Counted from the first letter of the stretch, positions 36,580 to 48,537 are shown. The stretch is 64,000 nucleotides of DNA from Pseudomonas anatoliensis (GCF_017976235.1 NZ_JACVHC010000002.1:310001-374000); one strand, 5' to 3'. Notes: generated by a model not told the origin, from the sequence alone. A program made the numbers and translations.

Positions 36580-38616
36580 TTACCTCGTCAGTTGATTGGT
36601 TTCAGCAGCGATGGGCAGTGGTTGGGCCAGCGGCAGGCGCAACGTGAAACACGTGCCTTGCCCCGGCGCCGACTGCACTTCCATCTGCCCTTTGTGATTA
36701 TTGGTGATGATGAAGTACGACACCGACAAGCCAAGACCGGTGCCCTGGCCAATTTCCTTGGTGGTGAAAAACGGTTCGAAGGTGCGCTTGCGCACGTTCT
36801 CGCTCATGCCGATGCCGTTGTCCTCGACCTGAATCTCGGCCCACGGCGGATTGAGTCTGGTGCGCAGAATGATCCGCCCTGGCTCGCTGTCCTCCTCGCG
36901 CTGATGAATGGCTTGCGCGGCGTTCTTCAACAGGTTGAGCAGCACTTGCTCCAGCTCGTTGGCAGTGCCCGGTACCGGGCCGAGCGCCGGGTCGAACTGG
37001 CGGATGATCGCCTGACCCTTGAAGTCAAAACCGATGGCCAGGTCGAAGTCGTTACCGGCGATTTCCACCGCTTGATCAATCAGTGCCGGCAGATCGCACG
37101 GCGCCATCTGCCGCGTGCTGCGACGGCTGAAGCTGAGCATGTGGGTGACGATTTTCGCTGCCCGCGCACCAGCCTGTTGAATACCGTCGAGCAGTTTCGG
37201 GACTTCCCGGCCTTGCAGGTAGCGGTTGACCGTGTCCAGCTCAATACCCAGTTGCTCGGCGGTTTCGAGATTCTTTGGCAGGTCTGCGGACAGGCGCCGG
37301 CGGATGTTCTGCACGTTGTGCAGGATCGCACCGAGCGGGTTGTTGATTTCATGGGCCATGCCCGCCGCGAGGCCACCGACCGAAAGCATTTTTTCTGACT
37401 GCACCATCATTTCTTCCAGCGACAGGCGCTGGGTGATGTCGTCGATACGGATCACCACGCCACGCCCGGTACCGCCCATCAGCGGGTAGAAGGTCAGCGC
37501 GTAATGTTTGGGCTCCTCGTCCTTGAACCATGTCACCCGTTCGATTTTCGCCACGGTGTGCTGCTCGACCGTTTGCTTGAGCTGCGGCAAAAACGGTTTC
37601 AGCGGTTCGAACGCGAGGAAGATCGGCTGGTTCAGTGCTTCGTCCAGGCGCGTCCCGGAGAGGGCGCTGGCTTCCTGGTTCCATTGGGTGACGTAGAGCT
37701 GCTCATCGAGCGCGATCAGCGCCGAAGGCATCGAGTCGATGATGCTGTTGAGGTAATTCTGGAAACCGGTGAGTTTCTTTTCGATCTTGCTGCGCACCTG
37801 AACTTCCAGCTCAAGCTTGCGGTTGGTGTGGCGCGTTTCCTCGGCCAGCCCCTGAGCCTGATCGTAAGCGGCTTGCGAGTCATCGCGGGCGCGTTTGAGT
37901 TGTTGCTCACGGGCTTCGATACGCGACAGCATGGTGTTGAACGCTTCGGCGAGACTGCCGATTTCGTCGTGGTTGCCCCGCGAGGCACGCAACGCGTAGT
38001 TCTCTTCGCGGGTGACCTGGCGCGAAAGCTCTTCCAGTTCATGGATCGGGCGGGTGATCAGCCGTTTGATCTGCCGGGCAATCACCAGCCACAACAGCAC
38101 GCTGAAAATCAGGATGCCGAGGCTAGCCGTGAGCGTGCCGGTGTAGAACGCCATCGGCAGTTCGCTGCTGGCGACCAGCAGCAGATGACCCGGCTCGGTG
38201 CCGGGGCGGGGCAGGGTGATCACCTGGTTGGTGCGAAATTCGGTGAGTTGCCAGGCTTCGATGTGCCGGTAACGTTCCGGCAGGTGGAGTTTGTCGCTGT
38301 GTTGTAACTGCGCGAGCCGTTCGCCCTTGCCGTCATACAGGGCGGCGGCGCGCAGTGGTGAATAACTGTCGAGTTCCTTGAGCAGGCGTTCGGCGCTTTG
38401 CGGTGATTGCAGGGCTTCACTGACCAGGCTCGGGTTGGCGATCAGGCGGCCGATGGTCTGCAAGGCCTGCGGGGCCATGCTTTCCTGGGAGATGTAATAG
38501 GCGGCGCTGATAAACGTCAGGTTGGCGACCAGCAACACAGTGGTCAACAGCACCAGCAGGGCGGCCAGGAGTTTCTGGCCGACCGGCAGGTTTTCGAGGC
38601 GCTGGCGCAATGGCAT
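36580..38616 (-). CDS. sensor histidine kinase (HAMP-PAS-HisKA-HATPase)
   Basis: 678 residues from ATG 38616. Membrane segments are at about 15-40 ([20 protein letters not shown]) and 160-180 ([19 protein letters not shown]), with a periplasmic sensor domain between. HAMP is at about 185-240, then a coiled-coil segment, a PAS domain at about 285-395 ([20 protein letters not shown]), the phospho-accepting His in [14 protein letters not shown] at about 420, and the ATP domain with [24 protein letters not shown] and GTGLGLSVS. No response regulator lies next to it, so it is an orphan kinase. The layout resembles NtrB/DctB-like kinases; the signal is unknown. Confidence 0.9.
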   Translation of the reverse strand: MPLRQRLENLPVGQKLLAALLVLLTTVLLVANLTFISAAYYISQESMAPQALQTIGRLIANPSLVSEALQSPQSAERLLKELDSYSPLRAAALYDGKGERLAQLQHSDKLHLPERYRHIEAWQLTEFRTNQVITLPRPGTEPGHLLLVASSELPMAFYTGTLTASLGILIFSVLLWLVIARQIKRLITRPIHELEELSRQVTREENYALRASRGNHDEIGSLAEAFNTMLSRIEAREQQLKRARDDSQAAYDQAQGLAEETRHTNRKLELEVQVRSKIEKKLTGFQNYLNSIIDSMPSALIALDEQLYVTQWNQEASALSGTRLDEALNQPIFLAFEPLKPFLPQLKQTVEQHTVAKIERVTWFKDEEPKHYALTFYPLMGGTGRGVVIRIDDITQRLSLEEMMVQSEKMLSVGGLAAGMAHEINNPLGAILHNVQNIRRRLSADLPKNLETAEQLGIELDTVNRYLQGREVPKLLDGIQQAGARAAKIVTHMLSFSRRSTRQMAPCDLPALIDQAVEIAGNDFDLAIGFDFKGQAIIRQFDPALGPVPGTANELEQVLLNLLKNAAQAIHQREEDSEPGRIILRTRLNPPWAEIQVEDNGIGMSENVRKRTFEPFFTTKEIGQGTGLGLSVSYFIITNNHKGQMEVQSAPGQGTCFTLRLPLAQPLPIAAETNQLTR

Positions 38617-38661
38617 CGGGTTTTTCGCAGCAAAGGAACAAGTCGCCAGCGTAGCCGCTGC

Positions 38662-39706
<1,045 letters not shown>

Positions 39707-39718
39707 TGGAGAGATTAC

Positions 39719-40204
39719 ATGCCGTCGTTCGACGTGGTATCCGAACTGGACAAACACGAACTCACCAACGCGGTCGAGAACGCCGTGAAGGAACTCGATC
39801 GTCGTTATGACCTGAAAGGTAAAGGCAGTTTCGAGTTCAAGGAAAAGGACCTGACTGTCAGTCTTACCGCTGAAGCCGGATTCCAGCTGGAAGCGATGAT
39901 CGAAATCCTCAAGCTGGCCCTGGTCAAGCGCAAGATCGACGTGCAGTGCCTTGAAGTCAAAGATGAGTACGCCTCGGGCAAGCTGATGAAGCAGGACGCC
40001 GTGCTCAAGGAAGGCATCGACAAGGAACTGGCGAAAAAAATCGTCGGCCACATCAAGGACGCCAAACTCAAGGTGCAGGCCGCCATTCAGGGCGAGCAAG
40101 TGCGTGTGACCGGCAAGAAGCGTGATGACCTGCAAGAAGCCATCGCGGCCTTGCGTGCCAAGGAATTCGGCATGCCGCTGCAGTTCAACAACTTCCGCGA
40201 CTAA
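39719..40204 (+). CDS. yajQ: YajQ family cyclic-di-GMP-binding protein
   Basis: 161 residues from ATG 39719 with GGAGAG six bases upstream. It begins [20 protein letters not shown] and shows the family marks [16 protein letters not shown] and the C-terminal [19 protein letters not shown]. It is made of two ferredoxin-like halves. In Xanthomonas and Pseudomonas YajQ proteins bind c-di-GMP and affect virulence gene transcription. The leader may regulate it (see the separate entry). Confidence 0.95.
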   Translation: MPSFDVVSELDKHELTNAVENAVKELDRRYDLKGKGSFEFKEKDLTVSLTAEAGFQLEAMIEILKLALVKRKIDVQCLEVKDEYASGKLMKQDAVLKEGIDKELAKKIVGHIKDAKLKVQAAIQGEQVRVTGKKRDDLQEAIAALRAKEFGMPLQFNNFRD

Positions 40205-40276
40205 GCGTTATCCGTTGAAACTGCTGCCACATTTATTTGTGCACCTCCCGGGTAGCCGGAAATCAGGAGATAGAAC

Positions 40277-41119
40277 ATGGATTTGAATGCTGAAGTAGAC
40301 CACTTGGTCAAGGCATCCCAAGCGTGGATCCCGATGATCATGGAATACGGCAGCCGCGTGCTGCTGGCAGTGATTACCCTGGGGATTGGCTGGTGGCTGA
40401 TCAACAAGGTCACGCAAAAACTCGGTGGTTTGCTGGCCCTGCGTAACGCTGACCTGGCACTGCAAGGCTTTATCAGCAGCCTGGCCAACATCATTCTCAA
40501 GGTGTTGCTGATCGTCAGCGTGGCCTCGATGATCGGTGTCGAAACCACCTCGTTCGTTGCAGCGATCGGTGCTGCGGGTCTGGCCATCGGTCTGGCGTTG
40601 CAGGGCAGCCTGGCGAACTTCGCTGGTGGTGTGCTGATTCTGCTGTTCCGCCCGTTCCGCATCGGTGACTGGATCGAAGCGCAAGGCGTGGCGGGTACGG
40701 TCGACAGCATCCAGATTTTCCACACCGTACTGCGTACCGGCGACAACAAAACCGTCATCGTGCCAAACGGCAATCTTTCGAACGGCATCATCACCAACAC
40801 CAACCGTCAGCCAACCCGCAAGGTTGTGTTCGATGTGGGCGTGGATTACGAAGCCGATCTGCAAAAGGCCCGTCAGGTGCTGCTGGATCTGGCCAAGGAT
40901 GAGCGTGTTCTGCAAGATCCTGAGCCGCAGGCAGTGATTTCGACACTGGGCGACAGTTCGATCACGGTGTCCCTGCGTGTGTGGGTTAAAACTGCAGACT
41001 ATTGGGATGTGATGTTCATGTTGAATGAACAATCCCGCGATCGTTTAAAAGCTGCAGGCATTGATATTCCGTTTCCGCAACGGGTGATTCGCGTAGTTCA
41101 GGAAAGCGCTGTTCAGTAA
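40277..41119 (+). CDS. mscS: small-conductance mechanosensitive channel (MscS)
   Basis: 280 residues from ATG 40277 with AGGAG eight bases upstream. Membrane helix 1 is at about 25-45, helix 2 at about 70-95, and the pore-lining TM3 has AAIGAAGLAIGLALQGSLAN at about 95-115, followed by FAGGVLILLFRPFRIGDWIE. The C-terminal beta and alpha/beta vestibule domains follow (TVIVPNGNLSNGIITNTNRQ). Length is the E. coli MscS length. It releases solutes on hypo-osmotic shock. Confidence 0.95.
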   Translation: MDLNAEVDHLVKASQAWIPMIMEYGSRVLLAVITLGIGWWLINKVTQKLGGLLALRNADLALQGFISSLANIILKVLLIVSVASMIGVETTSFVAAIGAAGLAIGLALQGSLANFAGGVLILLFRPFRIGDWIEAQGVAGTVDSIQIFHTVLRTGDNKTVIVPNGNLSNGIITNTNRQPTRKVVFDVGVDYEADLQKARQVLLDLAKDERVLQDPEPQAVISTLGDSSITVSLRVWVKTADYWDVMFMLNEQSRDRLKAAGIDIPFPQRVIRVVQESAVQ

Positions 41120-41159
41120 CAACATTGATACCTGGCTTTACGGTCAGTTAATTAATGCC

Positions 41160-41194
41160 AACCCAAGAGGTGTTCACACTCTTGGGTTTTTTTA
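41160..41194 (+). terminator. terminator of mscS
   Basis: Stem AACCCAAGAG (41160-41169) and CTCTTGGGTT (41179-41188) with a nine-base loop, followed by a T run. Confidence 0.92.
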
Positions 41195-41265
41195 TGTCGG
41201 TGCGAAAGTTTGCTGGCTAATAGATAGCTGGCTAATGTTTTTCAGTTGTACGAAGTTTCTCGCGC

Positions 41266-41302
41266 ATAAAAAAACCGCCCACCTGAATCAGGTGGGCGGT
41301 TC
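41266..41302 (-). terminator. terminator of the porin gene
   Basis: Stem ACCGCCCACCTGA (41274-41286) and TCAGGTGGGCGGT (41288-41300). On the minus strand it is followed by a run of T (the A run at 41268-41274), 45 bases after the porin stop. Confidence 0.88.
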
Positions 41303-41345
41303 TTGTTAGAGCAGTGCTCTACAGTACGTCAGCTGTTCATCCCTA

Positions 41346-42671
41346 TTAGAGGATGTTCAGTGGGTACTCAACGATCAGACGGGTGTCGTTGTTGTCAGAC
41401 GAATAGCCGCTGTACGCGCCGTTGGAGCGGTACATGGCGTAGCGCAGACGGAACGACAGGTCTTTGGCTGGACCTTCCTGAATCACGTACTTGGATTCGG
41501 CGTTCCACTCGTTTTCCTTGCCTTCGCCCAGGCCGTTGGTGGTGATGTGGTCACCCATCACGTAACGGGTCATGAAGCTCAGGCCAGGAACGCCGTAGGT
41601 TTTCATGTTCAGGTCGTAGCGAGCTTGCCAGGAGCGCTCGTCGCGGCCCACGAAGTCGGAGATCTGAATGGAGTTGGCCACGAAGATGGTGCTGTTGCCG
41701 TCAACGCCATAGTAGTAAGCGTTGTCGCCGCTGGAGCGCTGGTGAGCCAAGGTGAACTTGTGAGCACCGATGCTGTAAGCAGCAGCCAGGGACCACAGGT
41801 TGTTGTCCACGCCGGTGGTGCCGTCGCCGATGGCATCAACCAGATCGCCACGGCTGTCGCCTTTGGTGTGGTAACCGTTGAAGTCGAAGTTCAGCGACTG
41901 CTCGTCGTTGATCGGCAAGGTGTAGTTCAGGTTGACGTAGTACTTCTTGAAGTAGTCGTCAGCGTCGGAGGCGGCCAGTGCACCGGTAAAGTTGTCGGTG
42001 AACGAGTAGCTGGCACCGAAGATGTTGATGTTGGTCAGGCCTTTGCCGCCATTACCGTTCTCATCAGGCAGACCGCCGATGCTGTCACGGCCCATACCGG
42101 TTTGCTTGCTCAGGGAAGTGAAGCGACCTGCGCTCAGTTCCAGACCTTTGATCTCTTTGGAAGTGATCAGGGTACCGGTAGCGACTTCTGGCAGCATACG
42201 GCTGTCGTCAGTGGCGAAAACCGGGCTGGCAACGAATTGCTGGCCGTATTTCAACACGGTGTCGGATACGCGGAATTTGACTGCGCCGCCGATTTTACCC
42301 TGGGATTTTTCCGGGTTGCCGTCGCTGTCGTTGGCGAACAGACCGTTACCACGGTGGCCCGAGCCGCCGTCGAGTTTGACTGCGCCCATTGCCATGGCGT
42401 CGAGACCGAAGCCTACGGTGCCTTGAGTGAAGCCCGATTCGTAGGACAGCAGTTGGCTGACGCCGGTGTCCTGACGATAGCCGGCAGTGCCGGAAGTGCT
42501 GTTGCCTGCACCGTTTTTAAAGTCACGGTTCATGTATTCCATACGAGTCTTCAGTTTCAGACTCTGGTCTTCCAGGAAACCTTTGGCTTCGTCCTGAGAA
42601 GAGGCCATTGCGAACTGCGAGGTGCCTGCTGCTACAGCCAGGGCGATCATGCTCCACTTCATCACGCGCAT
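41346..42671 (-). CDS. OprD family outer-membrane porin
   Basis: 441 residues from ATG 42671 with GGAG nine bases upstream (minus strand). The signal peptide is MRVMKWSMIALAVAAGTSQF ending AMA before SSQDEAKG. The mature protein begins with the family strand FLEDQSLKLKTRMEYMNRDF and ends with the beta-barrel C-terminal strand NDTRLIVEYPLNIL. Internal marks are KYGQQFVASPVFATDDSRML and SYSFTDNFTGALAASDADD. It is closer to the OprE/OprQ type than to OprD itself, though the exact subclass is not certain. These 18-stranded porins take up amino acids, peptides and organic acids. The leader has an inverted repeat (see entry). Confidence 0.9.
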   Translation of the reverse strand: MRVMKWSMIALAVAAGTSQFAMASSQDEAKGFLEDQSLKLKTRMEYMNRDFKNGAGNSTSGTAGYRQDTGVSQLLSYESGFTQGTVGFGLDAMAMGAVKLDGGSGHRGNGLFANDSDGNPEKSQGKIGGAVKFRVSDTVLKYGQQFVASPVFATDDSRMLPEVATGTLITSKEIKGLELSAGRFTSLSKQTGMGRDSIGGLPDENGNGGKGLTNINIFGASYSFTDNFTGALAASDADDYFKKYYVNLNYTLPINDEQSLNFDFNGYHTKGDSRGDLVDAIGDGTTGVDNNLWSLAAAYSIGAHKFTLAHQRSSGDNAYYYGVDGNSTIFVANSIQISDFVGRDERSWQARYDLNMKTYGVPGLSFMTRYVMGDHITTNGLGEGKENEWNAESKYVIQEGPAKDLSFRLRYAMYRSNGAYSGYSSDNNDTRLIVEYPLNIL

Positions 42672-43555
42672 CGTGATTTGCTCCTTTGGTTTTTAGAAGA
42701 GTACTGCCGTCCCACCTGTTTTATTATCTGGGCGGCTCTTTCTTTTTGTGTCGGCGCAAACTTATATCACGCCGACATTGTTGGCGATACTTGCGAATCT
42801 AACCTTTCACCTTCTTTACGACGCTGTCGCAGATGGCTTTGTAGATGTCGCAAATTCACAGTACCGATGCAATCGGACCGACAACTTTCTCGCTGTTTTT
42901 CTAGCCTTTTGCATCGCTAAAAAAGAGTCCCTGGCAAAACACTTGAATCTCCATCGGGCAGCCCTGCCACTATTTTTTTCGGGCTTAAGGCTCCCACTTC
43001 CCGTGGTGCGCTTATAGTCCATATGAGTACGAATGCAACAAGCGTGCACAAACTGCAATGTCGGTGCGGTTATTTTTCAGAACGCCTGTCGTTACCTGTA
43101 AAAACCTCATAAATACGGGGCGCCAAGCCACTTTCTGTCGGGGCTTGACGCGATTGTTCGTATGGTGTTGTTACACCGTAATCGACGCGTGACAACCAAA
43201 AACGTTACCGGTTCACCCCGGCAGTGAGTATTCGGCGGATGCCCGACGCACTGAGCGTAGACGCACTGTGCGGTTTTGGTGCAAAAAATTTACGCGCTGT
43301 ACCGGATTCATACAGATCTGCCTGCGGGCGATCGTGAGCACCTCAGGGTTTTCGGTCATTTCAGTGTGGTTCGGGTTCCGTACTGGTGCGGGGTGTCTCA
43401 AAATGTCACATGTCGGGGCGCCCGGAGAATGGCAAGGGCACAGTCGTCGTGAAGACGGGCGCATTCGCAGGTATGCTGCGGTTCTGTCGCTTGGTGTGCT
43501 GCCTGTCGGGTGGGCCGCCAAGCTGAATTATGTAGATCAGCCGGGAGTGCGCGCA
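42672..43555. other. long intergenic region between the porin and HIT genes
   Basis: About 880 bases without a convincing gene. It contains the porin leader and promoter, an AT-rich part near 42900-43100, and a GC-rich part closer to the HIT gene. Short open frames (42748-43017 plus, 42816-43058 minus, the extension 43268-43555 plus) lack ribosome sites and plausible protein features. A TTGACG lies near 43144 but no -10 of good quality follows at 17 bases. Confidence 0.4.
42749..42777 (-). promoter_or_regulatory. inverted repeat around a possible -10 of the porin gene
   Basis: Perfect arms TGTCGGCG (42749-42756) and CGCCGACA (42770-42777) flank 13 bases whose minus-strand reading contains TATAAG, a fair -10. 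It lies about 80 bases upstream of the porin start codon. It may be an operator covering the promoter. Confidence 0.4.
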
Positions 43556-43981
43556 GTGTTTGCTTTAGATTCACGACTACAACAGGACACGCTGACCATC
43601 GGCGACTTTCCGCTCTGCCGACTGTTGCTGTCCAACGACGCCAACTACCCGTGGTTCATCCTGGTGCCACGCCGCAACGATATCAGCGAATTGTTTCAGT
43701 TGGATGTCGCCGATCAGCAGCAGTTCTGGCTCGAAACCACCGCGCTGGCCGAGTTGCTTAAAGACTTGTTCGACGCCGACAAAATGAACGTCGCAACGCT
43801 GGGTAACGTGGTCAGTCAGATGCACATGCATGTGATCGTGCGCAAACGCGACGATGCAGCGTGGCCGGCGCCGGTCTGGGGCAAGCACCCGGCCAAGCCT
43901 TATGACAGCGAGCAGGTGGCGGCCATTCGCGCGCAGTTGCGTGTGGTGCTGACCGAAGATTTCACCTTTGTGGAGGGCTGA
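43556..43981 (+). CDS. HIT domain protein
   Basis: 141 residues from GTG 43556, with GGGAG eight bases upstream; the frame is open farther upstream but that part is not protein-like. The start VFALDSRLQQDTL and FPLCRLLLSNDANYPWFILV fit Pseudomonas HIT proteins. The histidine triad is QMHMHVIVR, that is H-M-H-V. HIT proteins are nucleotide hydrolases or transferases. It is three bases before slyX and probably co-transcribed. Confidence 0.88.
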   Translation: MFALDSRLQQDTLTIGDFPLCRLLLSNDANYPWFILVPRRNDISELFQLDVADQQQFWLETTALAELLKDLFDADKMNVATLGNVVSQMHMHVIVRKRDDAAWPAPVWGKHPAKPYDSEQVAAIRAQLRVVLTEDFTFVEG

Positions 43982-43984
43982 TTC

Positions 43985-44191
43985 ATGACCCTGGAAGAGC
44001 GCGTTAACGATCTGGAAAGCCGTCTGGCGTTTCAGGACGACACTATCCAGACGTTGAACGACATCCTGGTGGCGCAGCAGCGGGTGGTCGAGCGCCTGCA
44101 ATTGCAAATGGCTGCGTTGCTCAAGCGCCAGGAAGAGATGGTGGGGCAGTTCGAATCCTTCGAGGAAGATGCACCGCCGCCGCACTATTGA
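43985..44191 (+). CDS. slyX: SlyX family protein
   Basis: 68 residues from ATG 43985, starting [20 protein letters not shown] and continuing as a coiled coil with [18 protein letters not shown]. It ends PPPHY as in other SlyX proteins. The function is unknown; it forms trimers or tetramers in other species. It follows the HIT gene and ends at a strong terminator. Confidence 0.92.
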   Translation: MTLEERVNDLESRLAFQDDTIQTLNDILVAQQRVVERLQLQMAALLKRQEEMVGQFESFEEDAPPPHY

Positions 44192-44217
44192 GGTGGAGGC
44201 TTTTCATCAGGCGTAAA

Positions 44218-44252
44218 AAAACCGCGAACAGCACGCTGCTCGCGGTTTTTTT
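44218..44252. terminator. bidirectional terminator between slyX and the cold-shock membrane gene
   Basis: Stem AACCGCGAACAGC and its near complement GCTGCTCGCGGTT, with T run on the plus strand and A run on the left side, so it can serve both convergent genes. Confidence 0.88.
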
Positions 44253-44262
44253 ATGCCTCGGA

Positions 44263-44865
44263 TCAGCGACGCGGCAGCGCGGCGATCACGTCCTCGGCTT
44301 GCAGGCCTTTGTCCCGGTTCATCACCGAGAACTCCACGCGCTGGCCTTCAACCAGAACGCGATGGCCTTCGCCACGGATCGCGCGAAAGTGCACGAAAAT
44401 GTCATCACCGGAATCCCGGGAGATAAAGCCGAAGCCTTTGGAGGTGTTGAACCACTTGACGGTGCCGGTATCACGGTTGGTCATGTCGTAGCTGGTTGGC
44501 GTGGCAGCCGGTGAAGATCGATAAAAGCTGACGGCCAGGTGCAGGACCACGGCAACCAGGGCAATCACCAGGCTGAACAACACGGCTGGCTGGCCGGCGA
44601 TGACTGGCATCGGCGCGATCAGGGTCAAGGTTTGCAGGACGACAGTCAGCACCAGAAGAGCGCTGACCAGATTTTGCAGATGCTGGCGCGGGCCTTTGTT
44701 CCAGTAAGGAATCACTGGGGCAATGACCAGGTTCAGCAGGCCGAAAAAGGCCAGGTAAAGTGCATCGGGTTGTTGCAGGTAGGGAACGGCTTCGGATTTC
44801 AAGCTAGGTATGAACGACAGCAGCAGTGCCGCTGCGCCCATTAGCAGGTGGACGATTTTCAACAT
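44263..44865 (-). CDS. membrane protein with C-terminal cold-shock domain
   Basis: 200 residues from ATG 44865. Four hydrophobic segments occupy residues 4-20, 38-55, 65-85 and 90-112 ([66 protein letters not shown]). Residues 130-196 form a complete cold-shock domain with both RNA-binding motifs, [12 protein letters not shown] (RNP1) and IFVHFRAI (RNP2). A nucleic-acid-binding domain on a membrane anchor is unusual; a role in placing RNA at the membrane is only a possibility. Not the same arrangement as the common CSD-DUF1294 fusion, in which the cold-shock domain is N-terminal. Confidence 0.85.
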   Translation of the reverse strand: MLKIVHLLMGAAALLLSFIPSLKSEAVPYLQQPDALYLAFFGLLNLVIAPVIPYWNKGPRQHLQNLVSALLVLTVVLQTLTLIAPMPVIAGQPAVLFSLVIALVAVVLHLAVSFYRSSPAATPTSYDMTNRDTGTVKWFNTSKGFGFISRDSGDDIFVHFRAIRGEGHRVLVEGQRVEFSVMNRDKGLQAEDVIAALPRR

Positions 44866-45176
44866 TTTGATTGGCTCACGTTATTAACGGCTCACAAGGA
44901 AGAGCTGAAGGCGCACGGTTCGCTTCGGAACAAAATAAGAGGCGGTGGACACGGACACAGCATCAGCCTATGCGCAAATCCCCGGAAAATGGGGCATGGC
45001 GACACACTGCCTATTTAACAGCAAAGCCTGCAGCTACTCAAATCAGGCCGGCCAGCGGCAGCAAAGTGGTCGATTTGTCGCAGTGCGAGCGTCGATTCGA
45101 GGCTGCGAGGTATCGACAGCCTTGCTAGAGTGGGGCGGTACCTTGGATGAATCCAAATCGCCGTTAGGGGGTAAAC
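44866..45176. other. intergenic region before the Dps-like gene
   Basis: 311 bases without a gene. GTCGAT occurs at 45069 and 45091 and its complement ATCGAC at 45112, at spacings of about two DNA turns; these lie where a regulator of the Dps-like gene could bind. Its ribosome site TTAGGGGG lies at 45162-45169. A short open frame 44871-45128 is not supported. Confidence 0.35.
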
Positions 45177-45647
45177 ATGGCAATCGATATCGGTATCAGT
45201 GAAGAAGACCGCAAGTCCATCGTCGAGGGGCTGTCGCGTCTGCTGTCGGACACCTACGTGCTGTATCTGAAAACCCATAACTTCCACTGGAACGTCACAG
45301 GCCCGATGTTCCGCACACTGCACCTGATGTTCGAAGAGCAATACAACGAATTGGCGCTGGCCGTCGATTCGATCGCCGAGCGTATTCGCGCGCTGGGTTT
45401 TCCGGCGCCGGGCGCTTACGCCACTTATGCGCGGCTTTCTTCTATCAAGGAGGAGGAGGGCGTGCCAAGCGCCGAGGACATGATCAAACAACTGGTCGCC
45501 GGTCAGGAAGCCGTGACCCGCACCGCGCGCGGCATTTTCCCGCTGCTCGACAAGGTCAGCGATGAGCCGACGGCCGATCTGCTGACCCAGCGCATGCAGG
45601 TTCATGAAAAAACCGCGTGGATGTTGCGCGCATTGCTCGAAGCCTGA
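45177..45647 (+). CDS. Dps-like ferritin (DNA starvation/stress protein)
   Basis: 156 residues from ATG 45177 with a purine-rich AGGGGGT seven bases upstream. The Dps ferroxidase site is visible: [14 protein letters not shown] with the His, and [19 protein letters not shown] with the Asp/Glu ligands. [16 protein letters not shown] is also typical. The basic N-terminal tail of E. coli Dps is missing, so DNA binding is uncertain. It stores iron and guards against peroxide. Often controlled by RpoS or OxyR in other bacteria. Confidence 0.92.
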   Translation: MAIDIGISEEDRKSIVEGLSRLLSDTYVLYLKTHNFHWNVTGPMFRTLHLMFEEQYNELALAVDSIAERIRALGFPAPGAYATYARLSSIKEEEGVPSAEDMIKQLVAGQEAVTRTARGIFPLLDKVSDEPTADLLTQRMQVHEKTAWMLRALLEA

Positions 45648-45654
45648 CCCCAGT

Positions 45655-45683
45655 GCGCGGGCATGCCTTGAGGATGCCCGCGC
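45655..45683 (+). terminator. possible terminator of the Dps-like gene
   Basis: Perfect stem GCGCGGGCAT (45655-45664) and ATGCCCGCGC (45674-45683), nine-base loop. No T run follows, so it is either a weak or Rho-assisted end. Confidence 0.5.
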
Positions 45684-45772
45684 TGTCCGAAGTCTTACTT
45701 CTATCGTTGGCTTATCCTACGGGGATGGTCAATTAGTCATCTGGATATAACTTTGCGTCTGCGCTTTTATAG

Positions 45773-45791
45773 AAGTCACAGGATGTGACTT
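45773..45791. promoter_or_regulatory. palindromic operator candidate before the ribbon-helix-helix gene
   Basis: Perfect palindrome AAGTCACA-GGA-TGTGACTT, 37 bases upstream of the start codon of the ribbon-helix-helix protein. Such proteins often bind short palindromes and repress themselves, so this may be an autoregulatory site. Confidence 0.45.
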
Positions 45792-45828
45792 TGAAAACAC
45801 GCAGAGATGGCAAAGGAGTGTCACCGAT

Positions 45829-46167
45829 ATGATAGAGGGAGACAGGCGAGGCGACAGGATTGTCGGCTTGCAGCATGAATTGAAGTTCGATCCGTTCGTC
45901 AACGAATTCGACATGTCATTGGTACAGCCGCTGTCCCGATCCGTGCGTTTGAACGGATACGCGACGTGCCTGCGGCTGGAGCAGGTGTACTGGAACATCC
46001 TCGGCGCCATGGCCAAAGACAACTGCTGTTCGATCAGCTCACTGTTATCCCACGTTGACCGTGAGGTACATCTGCGTCACGGCGGGGTGAAAAATTTCAG
46101 TGCGCTGGTACGAGTGGTGTGTGTCATGAACGGGGTCAAAGCCACTGAACCAGTGAAATCGCTCTGA
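45829..46167 (+). CDS. ribbon-helix-helix domain protein
   Basis: 112 residues from ATG 45829 with AAGGAG eleven bases upstream. The first 30 residues are variable; from about residue 37 the stretch SRSVRLNGYATCLRLEQVYW and the following helix pair through SSLLSHVDREVHLRHGGVKN form a RHH_4-type domain. FSALVRVVCV completes the hydrophobic core. Proteins of this family are putative DNA-binding regulators; targets unknown. A perfect palindrome lies just upstream. Confidence 0.78.
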   Translation: MIEGDRRGDRIVGLQHELKFDPFVNEFDMSLVQPLSRSVRLNGYATCLRLEQVYWNILGAMAKDNCCSISSLLSHVDREVHLRHGGVKNFSALVRVVCVMNGVKATEPVKSL

Positions 46168-46298
46168 AACAGCGGTTGCAAAGGAGGTTGCAGCCTGTGC
46201 AGTCTTACGGCTGCACAGGCCGCATTTAATGGATATAATCCCGCTCTTTCGCCGCAAAGCCCTGCGCGCGGTGGCAATCTGATCGCCGAGACACCTCC

Positions 46299-46520
46299 AT
46301 GCCGATGTACGATTATCAATGTGCTTCCTGTGGTCATCAGTTGGAAGCCATTCAAAAGATCAGCGATGCACCGCTGGTCGACTGCCCTGCCTGCCAGGCG
46401 CCAGAGCTCAAGAAACAGCTGTCCATGCCCGGCTTTCGCCTCAGCGGCAGCGGTTGGTACGAAACCGATTTTAAGACCGGAACCAAGAAGAATCTGGCCG
46501 GTAGCGACAAATCTGACTAG
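46299..46520 (+). CDS. FmdB family zinc-ribbon protein
   Basis: 73 residues from ATG 46299. Two CxxC pairs, CASCG at residues 8-12 and CPACQ at about 29-33, form the FmdB zinc ribbon, starting MPMYDYQCASCGHQLEAIQK. The C-terminal GSGWYETDFKTG is also typical. It precedes aspS, the normal place in pseudomonads. Function unknown. Confidence 0.93.
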   Translation: MPMYDYQCASCGHQLEAIQKISDAPLVDCPACQAPELKKQLSMPGFRLSGSGWYETDFKTGTKKNLAGSDKSD

Positions 46521-46628
46521 GGTTCAAGCCCAGGTCGAACGACACGCGTGAGTTTCCACACGTCGCACAATGCTTGAGTGCGACGGGATCTCCACCGAAT
46601 TTCGAATTACGAGAAGCGAACCACTACC

Positions 46629-48404
<1,776 letters not shown>

Positions 48405-48414
48405 GACGGGCCTG

Positions 48415-48443
48415 AAGGCGCATCTTCGGATGCGCCTTTTTTC
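48415..48443 (+). terminator. terminator of aspS
   Basis: Stem AAGGCGCATC (48415-48424), UUCG tetraloop, stem GATGCGCCTT (48429-48438), then T run. A textbook intrinsic terminator. Confidence 0.93.
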
Positions 48444-48537
48444 TTTCTTATGGTTTCAAAGCTGTTCAAGATTTTTTGTTTGCCGGCCGCTGCAATAGCA
48501 GGGCGGGCAACGTTTCAAAGAGAATTCGGAGCGAGTT

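Noticed and set aside
42748..43017. Small plus-strand open frame in the porin-HIT gap
   Set aside because: No ribosome site, overlaps the porin promoter, no family resemblance.
43268..43555. N-terminal extension of the HIT protein
   Set aside because: Not protein-like; GTG 43556 has a good ribosome site and fits the family start.
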